The translations under genes were made by a program, and so were the position numbers. The notes beneath the pieces are model-generated. The model saw nothing but the letters and a program-made list of their open reading frames with translations, was not told the DNA's origin and made no database searches. Shown in pieces: positions 47,509 to 59,193 of a DNA stretch of 64,000 bases. The DNA comes from Marthasterias glacialis (lineage: Eukaryota; Echinodermata; Asteroidea; Forcipulatida; Asteriidae): positions 12,614,397 through 12,678,396 of the forward strand of contig OU452219.1 of NCBI GenBank assembly GCA_911728455.2, in the 5' to 3' direction. How positions within the stretch are numbered: position 1 is the first letter of the stretch; each line of letters opens with the position of its first letter.

Positions 47509-47692
47509 GTCCAAATTCACAGAGCTGCTCTTGCAAAAAATTTTTATTATGCTTACCAAAATATGGTTACCAGCCAAAATACCATGTCACAGTGCAACAT
47601 CCGTGATGACTGGTATCCTGCAAATTTTTGCTTGGCCTAAACAAAAGTCAGGCAATATTTTCTGCTTAATGAAGCTCTATGAATTCGGGCCC
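47509..47692. mobile_element. 'Aagcagctctatgaaat'-type element
   Basis: Begins 'gtccaaattcacagagctgc' and ends 'gaagctctatgaattcgggc', with 'ggttaccagccaaaat' and 'gactggtatcctgcaa' inside. It abuts the preceding MITE. Confidence 0.65.
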
Positions 47693-47699
47693 AGTGCCC

Positions 47700-50050
47700 A
47701 GTTTCATGGCTCTGCTTACCGCGGAGTATTCTACAGAGCCATACAAATTCTCCCTGGTCTTGTTCTTTACTGTCGTGAAGATTCAGTTAAAAAGTACTGG
47801 AAAATGTGCATAACTATGTTTAAAACATCGTTAATACTTAAATAATACTAATGCAACTGAGTATTTATCGGGTACTTTTGTGAGTGGGGTTGAAATTGTT
47901 TCAGGAATACATAAGCCCCAGTGAACAACGGTGGGCGTATTATGATACTGCAAGGCGCTTTGACAAGTCGACGTTCATAATAAATACACGTTATTACTAT
48001 GATATGGTTGGACTTGCTCGTAAGATATTATAATGCCCCTATACTAACCCAATCCTGGGACCATCTCAACCCCTCTATGAGCGTTCACCCCGTCGGCAGT
48101 TAACCCACCTATAGTAGATGCTGTACAATCAGATTACAACAGAATCTCTATTCTGTCGTTGGGCCCCATTTTAGTGTACACTCCTTATACACTCCAGGCG
48201 AAGTGGGACAGCCAATGTACTTAACAATTCCCGCTCAGGAAAATGAGTGCGATGACCGAGATATACTTATTATCCACCAAACTCCCATCCCTACATTTCC
48301 CACCTTTTCCTGCTAATTACTTTATTAACGTTTCCCCTTTTCGTGTCATAGTATTAACTATAATTGGTGTTTTAATGTAATACTATTGCATCGTAGATAA
48401 AGAATATAGCCTTGGTTTACCGTTACAACTTGTGTTTTAACCTGATAATTATTGTCTGCATCAGTGTTTAAAATACACGTAGATGTTGACCCTTTCATTC
48501 CATTGTACTTGCAAAACAAGTAAAGTTGAATTGAACTCTAATGAGTCAAGATGGTGCACAATCTTGGAGTCCTTTTTCTTTGATCGCCTGATGGCCTAAA
48601 CTTACATGGCATCAGATGTTCACATTCACCCTCGTGCGTAAAAAATGACAGTTCAAAGGCTCCGTAGATGAGACAGTTTTCAATTAATGAATTACACACG
48701 TGAGGTAGTTTTGCCATGCATGTTTAGGGGGTGATTTTTAGCGTGTGGACCCGTGCTGCTGCAGTTTGCTACACGTTCTCTGTACAACCTATGTACACTG
48801 TGCCGGTAATTGAGTTGTGTCCAGGAGAAGGACGTCACGAAAAGTTACCGGAGGAAGGGCGTATAAGCAATTCATGTACAAAATTGTGTTGTAAGAAAAG
48901 TGAGCGTGAACAGTTTGATCGGTTTTCTGCCATTCATAAGTCATTAGGAAAGGTTAAACTCTGCATTGGATTGGGAAAAACATGACTGTGGGGGTAATTC
49001 TACAAAAACTTATTCTGTCTACATAAGATTCCTTACTTTCACTTTAATAAAAAACAAATGAACATACACTGTTTCAGATTTAGTATGCAAACTTAACTTA
49101 AAGCCTGGTCTGCATGGGTTGTGTGTAGAACATTAACCATTACAGAAAGTTTACAATTCGCCGAAAACAAAAATGGCGCACTGCGGCATCCAATGATATC
49201 CGTCAGTTAACCATGTATGGTTTTACCACACAATAATCATGTTCCTGACGTTAAGGTAAAGCGTTTTCAAGCGAGGTATATCGGCCCGTCCAAACCCCAA
49301 AATGGCGCCTTGCGGCATCCGATGTTATCCATCATCAGCCATGTACGTTTTTTTCATACACAATGTCTGCCTGACCGTAGCGATTTCAAGCGATTAGGTC
49401 TGCCTTTCCTTACCCACCCGATTCCACCATAAAGGCGACTGTGAACTTGTCTTACGACACAAACAATAAACATAAAAAATGTTACTAAAAAAAATCCGAA
49501 ATCCATCAGCAGTCGGGGATCTATGCTGTTACCGTGCAATTTCATGTTGTATTGCTTACTTATTTTGGGGCTAATTGATCAGTTTGAGTTTTTGAATGTT
49601 TGGTGATAAAACGTGCAACTCAGTCTTGTTAACCGCGATACAGATTTTTCAATCAACTATTTGGAATTGAATTAAATTGAATTGAATATTTGGATTAGTT
49701 TATTAAGTTATTTCTACAATTACTATAATTGACCGTAGCTAGAAGTAATGGTTCATGTTGAAGTATCTAGATTACCCTGTAATTACATCTTTGTAATTTC
49801 ATATCAAAAGCATTTTATCAGATAACTAATTATTTAGCTTCAACCTTGACCATTGAGGTTATCAAATTAGCATTTCATAGAACAAATTGCGAACAATGTT
49901 GTGAGTATAACATTTTTAGAACACAGAAACATGTATATTTTGAACCAATCAAACAACGAAGATTTTATTCCTTAGTTTAATAACTTTTTTCTGTATATAC
50001 AATAAATAACCTAAATGTTAACCAACTTTACTGAAAGTCACATACAACAG
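47700..50050. other. Intergenic region without recognised content
   Basis: No gene supported. A segment with 'aatggcgc..tgcggcatcc' occurs twice (about 49172-49200 and 49300-49330), part of a local direct duplication with 'ccatgta.g.tttt'. Confidence 0.45.
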
Positions 50051-50452
50051 CAGTCGATTTCACGAAGCGCTATGATTAATCTTAAGATGAGTAAATGTAT
50101 GAATCAATCTTAATTGCTAAAGTACAGTGTGATGTCACAATACACATCACTCTGCATCTTAAAGTTAGGATGATTCCTATAGAGCGTTCTTATTGACGTC
50201 ACATTTCCGCCATGCTGGAGGACAGCTACGCACATGGCATGAGCTATTTGTACACAGCTCTATGGCAAGATACGCACACGTGTCACCTTTCAGTGTTGCG
50301 TGTCCTATACGCGAAGAACATGTTCACATTGCGCGCACCTACCGGTACTGATTTCTGTGCGTTACGCGCGCGTGCTTGTACCCCAACATGTCAGCCGATA
50401 CGTCATACGAGAACGCTCTATTAGTCAAGAAGAGTTTTTGTGAAATCGACTG
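50050..50452. mobile_element. Nested MITEs (one inserted in another)
   Basis: Outer ends 'gcagtcgatttcacgaagcg' and 'ttttgtgaaatcgactgc' are inverted. Inside, at 50182-50419, a second element has inverted ends 'gagcgttct'/'agaacgctc' flanked by TA. A relative of the outer element follows at 50455-50595, ending 'ttctttgtgaaatcggccc'. Confidence 0.65.
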
Positions 50453-51036
50453 CAGGGTTCAATTTCAAAAAGAACATAAGATTCATCTCAAGAGGAGTTG
50501 CAATGGATCGCTGATATTGTGACACCACACTTTGCTTAGCCAATAAAGATTGATACATTGTTAAGATCAGTCATGGTTCTTTGTGAAATCGGCCCCGCTG
50601 CTCTTAAAAGGCCACGACACACGGGGCAATGTCTACGGGCAACTTGGAGGCAACCAACTGCACTGCATGCTCAACAGCAGCATAAAAGACATTCCTCTAG
50701 CGGTAACTTACTATATCCAAGAAAATTATGAGAAAAGTGAAATGTGAATGACTTTTCTTATTGGAGATTGCCTGGAACTGGTTGCCTGTAAATGGCATCG
50801 TGTGGCATGGCCTTTAGAAAGCTAGTCAATCGATTACAATAATACTATGATATTCCTCTTGATTTAATTGCAAAAGTTTGCATATTTTTTTTTCCCGTAT
50901 TGAGCTTTTCTTATGCAACATGACTAAGTTACAATACGTAAAGGTTATCCTGTCAAGTTGGAGGTAAAATGTTAAATTCTAACTTGGAATGCTATTGACC
51001 CCTTGCACTGACGTCACACGCGGCTTCTGTCTGCAC

Positions 51037-51289
51037 CATAGAGTTATATATAAGAACTAGAGGGAGCACTCGCGATGCCAAGCACGGAACTCCACTGACT
51101 CACCATGGGCGAAAATCCCAATGGGTCAATTGCATACAAAAGTCCACTTAAAAAATGGCTTCTGTGTGAACGGATGAGTAACCAGTGTAAATGAACGGTC
51201 CGCGCCATTTTCTCAGTGGTAAAAAATGCTCCTTGTCGGGCCGTGTCGCATGGTTTGTACGCCCTCTAGTTCTTATATATAACTCTATG
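51037..51289. mobile_element. hAT-like MITE with 8-bp target duplication
   Basis: Perfect 28-bp inverted ends starting 'catagagttatatataagaa'. Directly outside, GTCTGCAC stands on both sides (51029-51036 and 51290-51297). An 8-bp duplication is the signature of hAT-type insertion. A decayed, inverted copy is at 60713-60957. Confidence 0.88.
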
Positions 51290-51882
51290 GTCTGCACACG
51301 TCTGCCATTTTGGAGTCAATGGTGTGCGTCCAAGCGGGGGCTCAACGCTTAAAATGCGCACTACACAGCTCGTAAGTTACTGTCATAAACGTGCGTATCT
51401 GCTGCACGCCCAAAGTGTTCACTTTTTCTGGCTCCAAAACGTTTGTGTGTAATACCCCAAATCACCAATTCAAAAGCATCTCGTATGACAGAAACTCTTA
51501 ATTCTGAGAAGACCATAGTCTTTGAAATTCTTTTTTTTTCTTGCATAAATCTTCAAAGAAAACCAAGCGCAATGCAACTCATATGGGCTTCTGCTATAAA
51601 CCAGTGGAGCAAGTTTGTGTGACGTGGGCGTGGGTTGCAGTGGAATTGCGTCACCCTTACGAACATGGTAAGACCGCGTCCGAATCAAGCGACTTCGGCA
51701 ATGGCTATGACTATAGAATGTGTAAGTTTCGCGTGTATTCGAACATTATGGTCCGTTAAAGCGCGTGATTTTGTTTCCTTCACATATTGCAACCATAGAT
51801 ATAGAATATAAAGACTTCTGTGATTGCAACCTCGCCAAGATGGGCATCGCGCCGTATCGATACCTCTCGTCTCTAACCCTGG

Positions 51883-52149
51883 AATAGACCATTACAGGAC
51901 CGAATTTTCCCGAACGCGAACAAGTCATCACGAAAGTACTCGACGTGCTTAAGCCCTAAACCAATCAGACGCCTCCCCTGCGCGTACGAAACTGCACGGG
52001 CAACTTTAAAGAAAAAAACACGCGGTGTCGTGCACGCCATCATTCTACAGTTTTCTCTGAGTTTTCTACAGTTTTCTATGGGCGCCCCGCTCACGGCCAT
52101 GCGCGCGATTATGCAAATTAGCGAGCGCTGGTGTACGTAATGGTCTATT
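51883..52149. mobile_element. MITE with 'aatagaccatta' inverted ends
   Basis: Left 'aatagaccattacagg', right 'gtacgtaatggtctatt'. A smaller related unit with 'aatagacccttcccatg' and 'catgggaagggct' lies at 52381-52460. Confidence 0.65.
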
Positions 52150-52746
52150 GAAGCACTGTAAAACAATGGTAATTGGCTCCAAAAACTGACTGCTATGAGT
52201 TCGCGCGTTGCAAAATGAAAGTTTTGACGCGATCATAATTCAAATGATCATCATTTTTACGCGGTCACCATAAACTGCATACAGTTAGACAGGTCACAAA
52301 TCAAAGAAGAAAGAGAGGGGACCATTTGCTTTATGATTAATGATGCCACTTTTGCAAATTATGGGAGATTTTCTTTTCACAATAGACCCTTCCCATGAAG
52401 TATGTAAATTGCTTGTCAGTGGGCAAAGTGAGGGAACATCGCGCCATGGGAAGGGCTAATTCCAGGGGTTTTTATCGAGCCAACCTCGGTACCAAACGAA
52501 ATGGCGAGGCGAGATCAACACCCCTGGGAACGAGGTTGCTTCACATGTTACAGCAATGTGGGACCAAAATGGTCCCAAAAATGTTCGAATACGCGCGAGA
52601 CTTGCACAGTCTATTACTGTTGGCAGCAGTAATAACGTTGAAGAACAGGCCCTTTTAGCAATCCGGTTGTAATCACGGCCTTACACACGGAGAAACTGAC
52701 TCCCAAAATGGCTCAACGAAGATTTACAGTGGTGATGGCGTCAAGG

Positions 52747-52868
52747 CCCAATTTCCGATGGGGCTGCTTACCGTGGCATTCTGTGCTTACGACCCATAGA
52801 ATACATATTATGTGCTTTGTGTAAGCACATAATCTCGCGGTAAGCAGAGCTGTGAAGATTGGACCCAG
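52747..52868. mobile_element. 'Aagcagctctatgaaat'-type short foldback
   Basis: Ends 'ggcccaatttccgatggggc' and 'agctgtgaagattggaccc'. Inner 'gcttaccg' and 'cggtaagc', and 'tgtgcttac'/'gtaagcaca', pair up. Confidence 0.65.
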
Positions 52869-53585
52869 CCGAGTTGGGTCAATAATGCACACCTTTTCCT
52901 GGTACTTTCAAGAGGTCTTCCAAGTCTAAATGATTAAAAAATGTTTTGAACTTTACTGGTAATGAAATTAACAAAGTTAAAGATTACAATAATTGTATTA
53001 TAACACTACAGACGCAGATCAAAGTATTTTTCGCTATAGCTCTATGACCACAATGAAATACACAGCAAAGAATCTGGATAAGGAGACTGGTAAAGGCGTT
53101 ATTGGCACATTTGGCATTTCTCCAAGAACGCAAACTCTACGGCTTAGCTTTTTTATGGATATTTAATCAGTATCTTTTTTTTTTTTTTTTTTTTTTTACT
53201 GTTAACTTTTTGTTTTACCCTGAGTGGTTAATGCAGATCTACGATAATCTCATAACAAAATACTCACTTTTAGAAATGTATAATGCTACAATTCGTTTGT
53301 ATGCTTTGCCACACCTTATCGCTGTATGGCTATTTTTTTTACGGAATATCCAGAAATTCACAAGCTGTCAAAAACCATTACAGCCCAGATTGATAGGCAG
53401 ATCAATGGATGAGCTACATGTCCTCTCCCGTCTCAACGTTCCCTTGCAAACAGATCCAAACCTCTGGTGTTGTTTTGTTTTTGAGTGTGGTTTGTTGCTC
53501 GTGATCATTCTCAATCCATTATAGTTTGATGACGGTAAAGGGCCAGTTTGGCACCGCAGAAGTGGCTACTGGAAAATGAGTATGG

Positions 53586-53762
53586 CGATTATAACTCAAT
53601 TGGAGACTTTTGAGACGCTGGCGGCAGCAGACACAACGGTCATTTTTTACATTTCTGAGCATGCGCGCACATGCTTAGTATTGTGCGCGAGGTTCTGAGC
53701 ATGCGTACTTTTAGTGAGAACCGTGAAAAAGGACCGTCCAAAAGTCTCCCATTGTGCTATAG
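53586..53762. repeat. Foldback just 3' of the TMEM26-like gene
   Basis: Inverted ends 'ataactcaattggagacttt' and 'aaaagtctcccattgtgcta', with 'gagcatgcgc' repeated inside. It lies 60 bp downstream of the TMEM26-like stop codon and may be part of its 3' UTR. Confidence 0.6.
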
Positions 53763-53819
53763 GCCATGCGAAGAAAATCGGATTTGAGCTTCCATAAACC
53801 GATGACGTCAGCTTCTTAC

Positions 53820-54686
53820 TCAGAGTTCAATTTCTTCGATTTGGTCGTCGCTAATCATTGGTGTCCCCCTCATCCGTTCATCAACGTGAGCTACAACGTA
53901 TGTCTGCTCGATGTCATGTTCCATGATCCCGTTTTCCTGAACTACTTCCGGTTTGGTCTGCTTTGACTTTTTCCCGTTGAGCACAATCGTCTGCGGCGTA
54001 CCCAGTCCAATATCTAGCGGTAGGACCAGCCCCTTTAATCCATCTCCCGGGTCCACTCGAACTTTGACCTTTTGCTTCGCTTGACCCTTCGACGTGTGCA
54101 GCACGCATATCCGGTACACAGTAAGCAGGAAGATCATCATGTTTTTCAAGGTGAAGAAGAGCATCATCTGGTTGATGATGTGGAAGCGGATGATGAGGTA
54201 CAGCCTCATGCCGAGGTACGGCCCGTCTTGCATGATCAACGAGATGCACAGGGCCCAGATCTCCGAGGAGCAGCACCCTTTACTGATGCTAACGCCGTGG
54301 TGCTCGGGAGACCCACCCGGTTCAGACGCGGCAGCTTCCCGGTCACGGCGAGAGGATGTTTGCCGGCTCTTGTTGAACACCCTTATTTTGGGACCTGCCA
54401 CGGAGGTCAGGACCATGGCGAACTGCTGCAGGCTCCAGCTCCAGAACGCCAGTATTATCATGATAATGGTCTTGTTGCACACAACTGGCTCTTCGCGAAG
54501 ATTTTCCAAGGAAAACTCCAAGATGTCTGCAGCCATACCGATGTACACCATGAGGAGCTGGGAGAGTTGCTCCCGTGTGAGGGAGCCTTTTGGGAGAAGC
54601 CACCGACCGAGGATGAGGAGACACAGAAGGATCTGCTCCAGTGCCAACGCCCATTCGTCATCAGCAAGAATTACGGGAATCTTGAG
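53820..54686 (-). CDS. TMEM26: TMEM26-like exon 3
   Basis: Acceptor 'tttggtttcag', starts LKIPVILADDEWALALEQ, ends IEEIEL with TGA at 53822-53820. Open frames on the plus strand opposite this exon are mirror artefacts. Confidence 0.9.
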   Translation of the reverse strand, partial: LKIPVILADDEWALALEQILLCLLILGRWLLPKGSLTREQLSQLLMVYIGMAADILEFSLENLREEPVVCNKTIIMIILAFWSWSLQQFAMVLTSVAGPKIRVFNKSRQTSSRRDREAAASEPGGSPEHHGVSISKGCCSSEIWALCISLIMQDGPYLGMRLYLIIRFHIINQMMLFFTLKNMMIFLLTVYRICVLHTSKGQAKQKVKVRVDPGDGLKGLVLPLDIGLGTPQTIVLNGKKSKQTKPEVVQENGIMEHDIEQTYVVAHVDERMRGTPMISDDQIEEIEL

Positions 54687-57600
54687 CTGAAACCAAAGGG
54701 GAATAATTGGGGTTTTTTTTATTTTGTTATCAAGTTTTGTCTTACACTGGTTGCTTGATACTGTTCTTCCCAGATTCAGCATGAAAGGATGTTTATAGTT
54801 TGAAAAATCACCAAGCTCCAAACCGTACAACGCACTGTACTTTATGACTATACCTAGTCATGACTGGACTGTCTGAAATGGATTTGTTATGGTTTAAGAG
54901 GAGTAGCTTATAGAAAACATTGAATACATTCGTTCCATCACTTTGAAAAAATACCATTAACACACCTCATCATATAAGTGTTCACTTACCCCTTGGAGGT
55001 CTGAAAATGAAGTGTGATTATAAACGATCTTTGCTGAACATTCCTTCAATTTCATGTGATCTCGAAAGTCAATTCGTTTCTGGTACAAATCCAGCTGTAG
55101 CACCCATAGTCCTGGTACCACGCTTGCTAAGTACAGTAGGGCGCTCGGGCACAACCTGTTGGGAACCAACAAAATTATGATTCAGAAAAGACAACTGCAC
55201 GGGTTCTGTCGAACTTTGATTATTGTTCATATTTTCCCCAGATTGCCACGAAGCGTTTTGTTCTTACATACGGTAGCATAGTGTGTGACCATATAGTCTT
55301 GCCTGAACCACACAATCAGTTTTGAAAAGCCAATGCCCGGCGGATTTTCACTTTCGTATGCAAAAATGTAAGAGGATGTTTTCTAATAGGGCTAGCTTTT
55401 GAGCCGCGTGTATACACTGACGCTACAAATATTTAAAAGATATACGATTTAGAGTTCTTTGAAGCTTGTCTATTAGTGTCTGATGGAAACACTATTGGAT
55501 TGACCCTCGTTGGTGTGCCGATCACGTATGTAATAAAACATGCTTCCAACTTTACAAGTTGGTTTAATAGTGTGCACATGTATTCTTACATCCTAGTAAG
55601 TATATGGATAAATTTAAAAGCATAAACATTTAAGATTTACCCACAAGAAAATAACGTGAGAGTGAAAATGAATGTTGGTTACTAGGTTCTCCGGCTCGGA
55701 GGCTGCACTGTCTGATCACGCCGTTCACACAAGCCAAGATATCACGTGCTTCGGGCGGTCAAATTAAATTAGCCGCGTCCACCATAAAGACTTGTCCCGT
55801 ATCTATACAACCTTACACTTCTCCATGAACCGTCGGGGAGTTTCTTCAATAATTAGGAGCTGGCTCTGCTTTTCGACCCGTAGGGTAATCATGACGATAT
55901 AGCCTTTTCATAATTTTGTCTGATTGTAGGGATCCTTTGTCACATCTTGACAGCTCGTGGTGAGGTTTTCACCTTTTTGAGGTTCTACGTGCTTAACTGA
56001 CGTACAAAATATTGTACATAATCGTTGAATGCTTGTTAAAAAAAAAGAATAAACCTTTACCATCAAGCTAGGCTGTTATACACTGCAACAACAACCCCTG
56101 GAAAGTTGTTATTGTTGTCATTGCAGATTTCTGCAACCTTGAACTCAACTTTTGTTGCAAAAGGTTAGGATGGAGATTAATGGATTGACTTACGATAATC
56201 ATTTATAATCCACCCTTATCAACCTTGCGGTAATCTGACACGATTACAGCTCGGTTGTGTAACCGTCTTATTCAAATTGGAAGTTTCAATTTTAATATTG
56301 AAGCTGTGTGGGATTTATAAACGGAGGTTTCTCACTAAGGAAATGAGCAAAAAAAAATCAGATTGTTTCTCTATGTTGTTTGATGGAATTTGTGCTCAAA
56401 GTTGTTAATGTTTGGGGAAAACATTACAGTACTGTGTTTAGTGCTACAAGCGTGTGTTTATTTCTTAATACATCATGTCGAAGTTATCAACACCATTTTG
56501 GGCAGAATATTTTTGGACTGAAATGACGGTTTCGGAAGTCACTGAAACCGGTCCCTTTAAATCTTCAAGACAAGCGGCAAGATCTCCAGCTTACGTTATC
56601 ACTCCGCATGGTGAGCATCTCTCCGCGTGGTGTGCCCGTCAGCACTTCGTACAAATCCCCCCGCACGCAGTTATTTTCTTTGTCTACGAGTCCCATCCTC
56701 CTTAATATAGCCCTCACCCATCTTCCCCCATTTTGTGTGTCCGCACGCGAGGAGACGCTCTCAGAACATGTTTGTCTTAAACCCGATGAAAGTGCTCCCG
56801 AGTGAAGCCTGTCATCTACTGCCATCTTCTCACATTGAAAGAACACATGTACGTTTGCAGATCACAATTATGCTCCAACATGTATCACAAGGCGGTGATG
56901 TATCTAATGGAGGCCGGATAACTCCACAGTGCGAAGCCAGGAGGCCCACTTAAGGACCTCTTCTTATGTGTGTTCAGACTTTATCAATACGTGGTTTGAT
57001 ACCAGTGTGAAATTCGCAATTGATGGTACGACGTTCAAAGGGAAAGTGAGTTCAGAAACAGTGCATCTGGAGACATGACATCAGAGATGCACGTGACCGA
57101 CTGTAATCCAATTGTAATTACCTCTATAAAGGATTGCTTCTGCTCTCGAGTCCTAGACTGTGACATCTAAAACTTCACAATGCTGCAGACAATTTAATAG
57201 TCTGATCAAACTAGAGCTTCGTGGTACCAATCTCATGACCAATTACATCCGTGTGTATTTCAGGGGGACTTAAAAAAAAAATATTTGATTTGTTTGGGCA
57301 ATAATAGTTACTTCATTTCTTCGTTCGGAACTCTGTTTTTTCTGGTTTCACTTGACGGACACCTGACTCCTCACGTTCTATCCTGAAAATAATTCCTTTT
57401 TATTTAAAATAGGAGGATGTTTGGGTCACAAGATATTTAGTTCGCACAAAAATTTAGTCCGAGTGTAATGGGTCTAACTGATGCTCATCTGGATGTGGAG
57501 GATGAGATTGTTTTTGATCGCCCGATCCTATTTTTTACACGCACCTCTTTGTTGAACATTCCAGAAAGATTCGTAAAACATTATTTCGAGCTGTATTTCT

Positions 57601-59193
57601 GTTGAGTAATCAGGGTGAAATAGAACCTCCACCAAGACTATACAAAATGGACAAAAGTAAAAGTGACAAAGTGGAAAAACTCGGGCTGGTGCATTAATTT
57701 ACCAAAAGCCTGGTCGTGTGACCAGCTTTTTAGTACACGTGTTACGTCAACCTTCAAGCGAAACACTTCCGTCAAGGCAGCTTGTGATTACGTCTAACAG
57801 TTTGAAATTTTATCGTGTTCTCATCTGTCAACATGTCTTAAACCATAGAGCTCTTTGCTTAAACTGGGTGCACTCTTTACCAGCAAACCTTATCGTTATC
57901 AACCTGCACCAAAGTGTGTATTTGCACCGAAAACAAGATTTAATTTGATTGGAAGTACTGAATTGAATTTTGTTTTAGTCAATATTACAAAACTAGAAAG
58001 GACCACATTTAGACCTAGTCACGTTTTGCCTGCATTCTGCTTTCTTTTTTGTCATATACACATGTTTTTATATAGTTTTCTTTTTCAAGTCTATTATTCA
58101 CTTATCTCAATTTTTTTCTTGAGTTACCGGTATATATATTCTAAATACCATAATAAACTTCTCTGTTGTTTGTATTTTATTGCATGCAAGGCCCAAATGG
58201 AAACCAGTCTTTTTACTGGTTTGACACACCCTGGGTAAATAAAGGAACTTAATACATAAACAAAGAATGACAGATTTCACATAATCAACAATAACATACA
58301 CGTGACAAAGCCTGCATCCTCAGAGGACAGCCCCATGGGCCTTCCTGAATCTGCAGTTTCTTTTCCTTTTTCTGTACCTGGCTCCGTCAATAATGTTCAA
58401 GCCAACAAGCAGGCGATTTAAGGTTACTGATGAAGCAAGCGAAGAGAAGATACGGTAAATAAGTTTCTAATTTGAACGCTTTAGAATTTTTACGGGCTCT
58501 GAAAATGGTGAAATGAAACCCAACGTTTCGATAAGTTAACTAGGCTTTGGGCCCAATTTCATCGAGCTATTAAAGCAGAAAATATACGGCTTAACAAGTT
58601 TCTGCTAAAAAAGCAAAAAACCAAGCAGGATACCAGTCACATAAATGGTACATGTGACATGTTATTTTGGCTGGTAACCTTATTCTTGTAAGCATATCTT
58701 TGTTGTGCTTAGCTACTTTTTGTGCTTAAGCAGCTCTATTAAATAGCGCACTGATCGTCCTCCGAAGTACACGATCAGGGTATACTGGTATAAATTTCGA
58801 GTTATCTCACCCATGGACTCTGAAAATTGTTTAGTACATGAAAACACTCCTTGCGGTTTTCTCTCCACCACCATGCAAAGTCGTACTTGAGATTTGTGCT
58901 TACCATTTCCACTCGCCGGCGTCCGTGGTTTGCAGGGTAAAGATCATCTCCCCGGGCATGAGAGCCACCGGCATCAACATCAGATAGTAGGCAGCACTCC
59001 CCTTCACGCTCGCCACGCGCCACACCGTCACGATACCATGGACTGCGAACAGCAAACGGGCCGCTAATGCCTTTGTGATGGACATCATGAACAATGCCAT
59101 AGTAACCCAGGATTTCCGGGTTGGAACCAGCACAGATTGAAGGTCCTTTTTTCTGGATGGTTGCGTTTTCGTATATTTTTTAGCTTCACTCAT
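53820..59193 (-). CDS. TMEM26: TMEM26-like multipass membrane protein (complete, 3 exons)
   Basis: Minus-strand exons 59193-58904, 55155-54990 and 54686-53820 join in frame (phases 2 and 0) to give 440 residues. About eight hydrophobic segments alternate with loops. Junction 1 rebuilds GEWKW followed by LCPSALLYLASVVP; exon 3 has GRWLLPKGSLTREQLSQLL, VYIGMAADILEFSLE, FWSWSLQQF and MQDGPYLGMRL, all typical of the TMEM26 family. An NHTS glycosylation sequon lies near residue 142. A 110-residue hydrophilic tail follows the last helix, which makes the protein longer than human TMEM26 (368 residues). The function of the family is poorly known. The start ATG at 59193 precedes a Lys-rich leader. The paralog at 63309 is in the same orientation, indicating tandem duplication. 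Family assignment is confident, one-to-one orthology is not. Confidence 0.88.
54990..55155 (-). CDS. TMEM26: TMEM26-like exon 2
   Basis: Acceptor 'ttcccaacag', donor GTAAGT. Encodes LCPSALLYLASVVPGLWVLQ and ends DLQG. Confidence 0.88.
55156..58903 (-). other. Intron 1 of the TMEM26-like gene
   Basis: 3.7 kb. Holds a MITE-type element at 58550-58745 and a cluster of overlapping open frames at 56475-56950 with no recognised domain; otherwise no feature seen. Confidence 0.7.
58550..58745. mobile_element. 'Aagcagctctatgaaat'-type element in the TMEM26-like intron
   Basis: Begins 'gggcccaatttcatcgagct' and ends 'gtgcttaagcagctctatta'. Interior 'aggataccagtcac' and 'ggctggtaaccttattc' match the 45.1- and 47.5-kb copies. 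Confidence 0.7.
58904..59193 (-). CDS. TMEM26: TMEM26-like exon 1
   Basis: ATG at 59193, 96 codons plus two bases, donor GTAAGC. Encodes a hydrophilic leader and the first two membrane segments. Confidence 0.85.

Noticed and set aside
53102-53524. 140-codon plus-strand open frame with hydrophobic stretches
   Set aside because: It includes a poly-T run that gives a false phenylalanine helix, has no homologous feel, and lies antisense to the likely TMEM26-like 3' UTR.
54072-54758. Long plus-strand open frames (198 and 228 codons)
   Set aside because: They lie opposite the well-supported TMEM26-like exon 3 and are mirror frames of its GC-rich coding sequence.
56475-56953. Overlapping open frames inside the TMEM26-like intron
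   Set aside because: Both strands are open over similar lengths, with no recognisable motif; chance in a GC-richer stretch is the simplest explanation.
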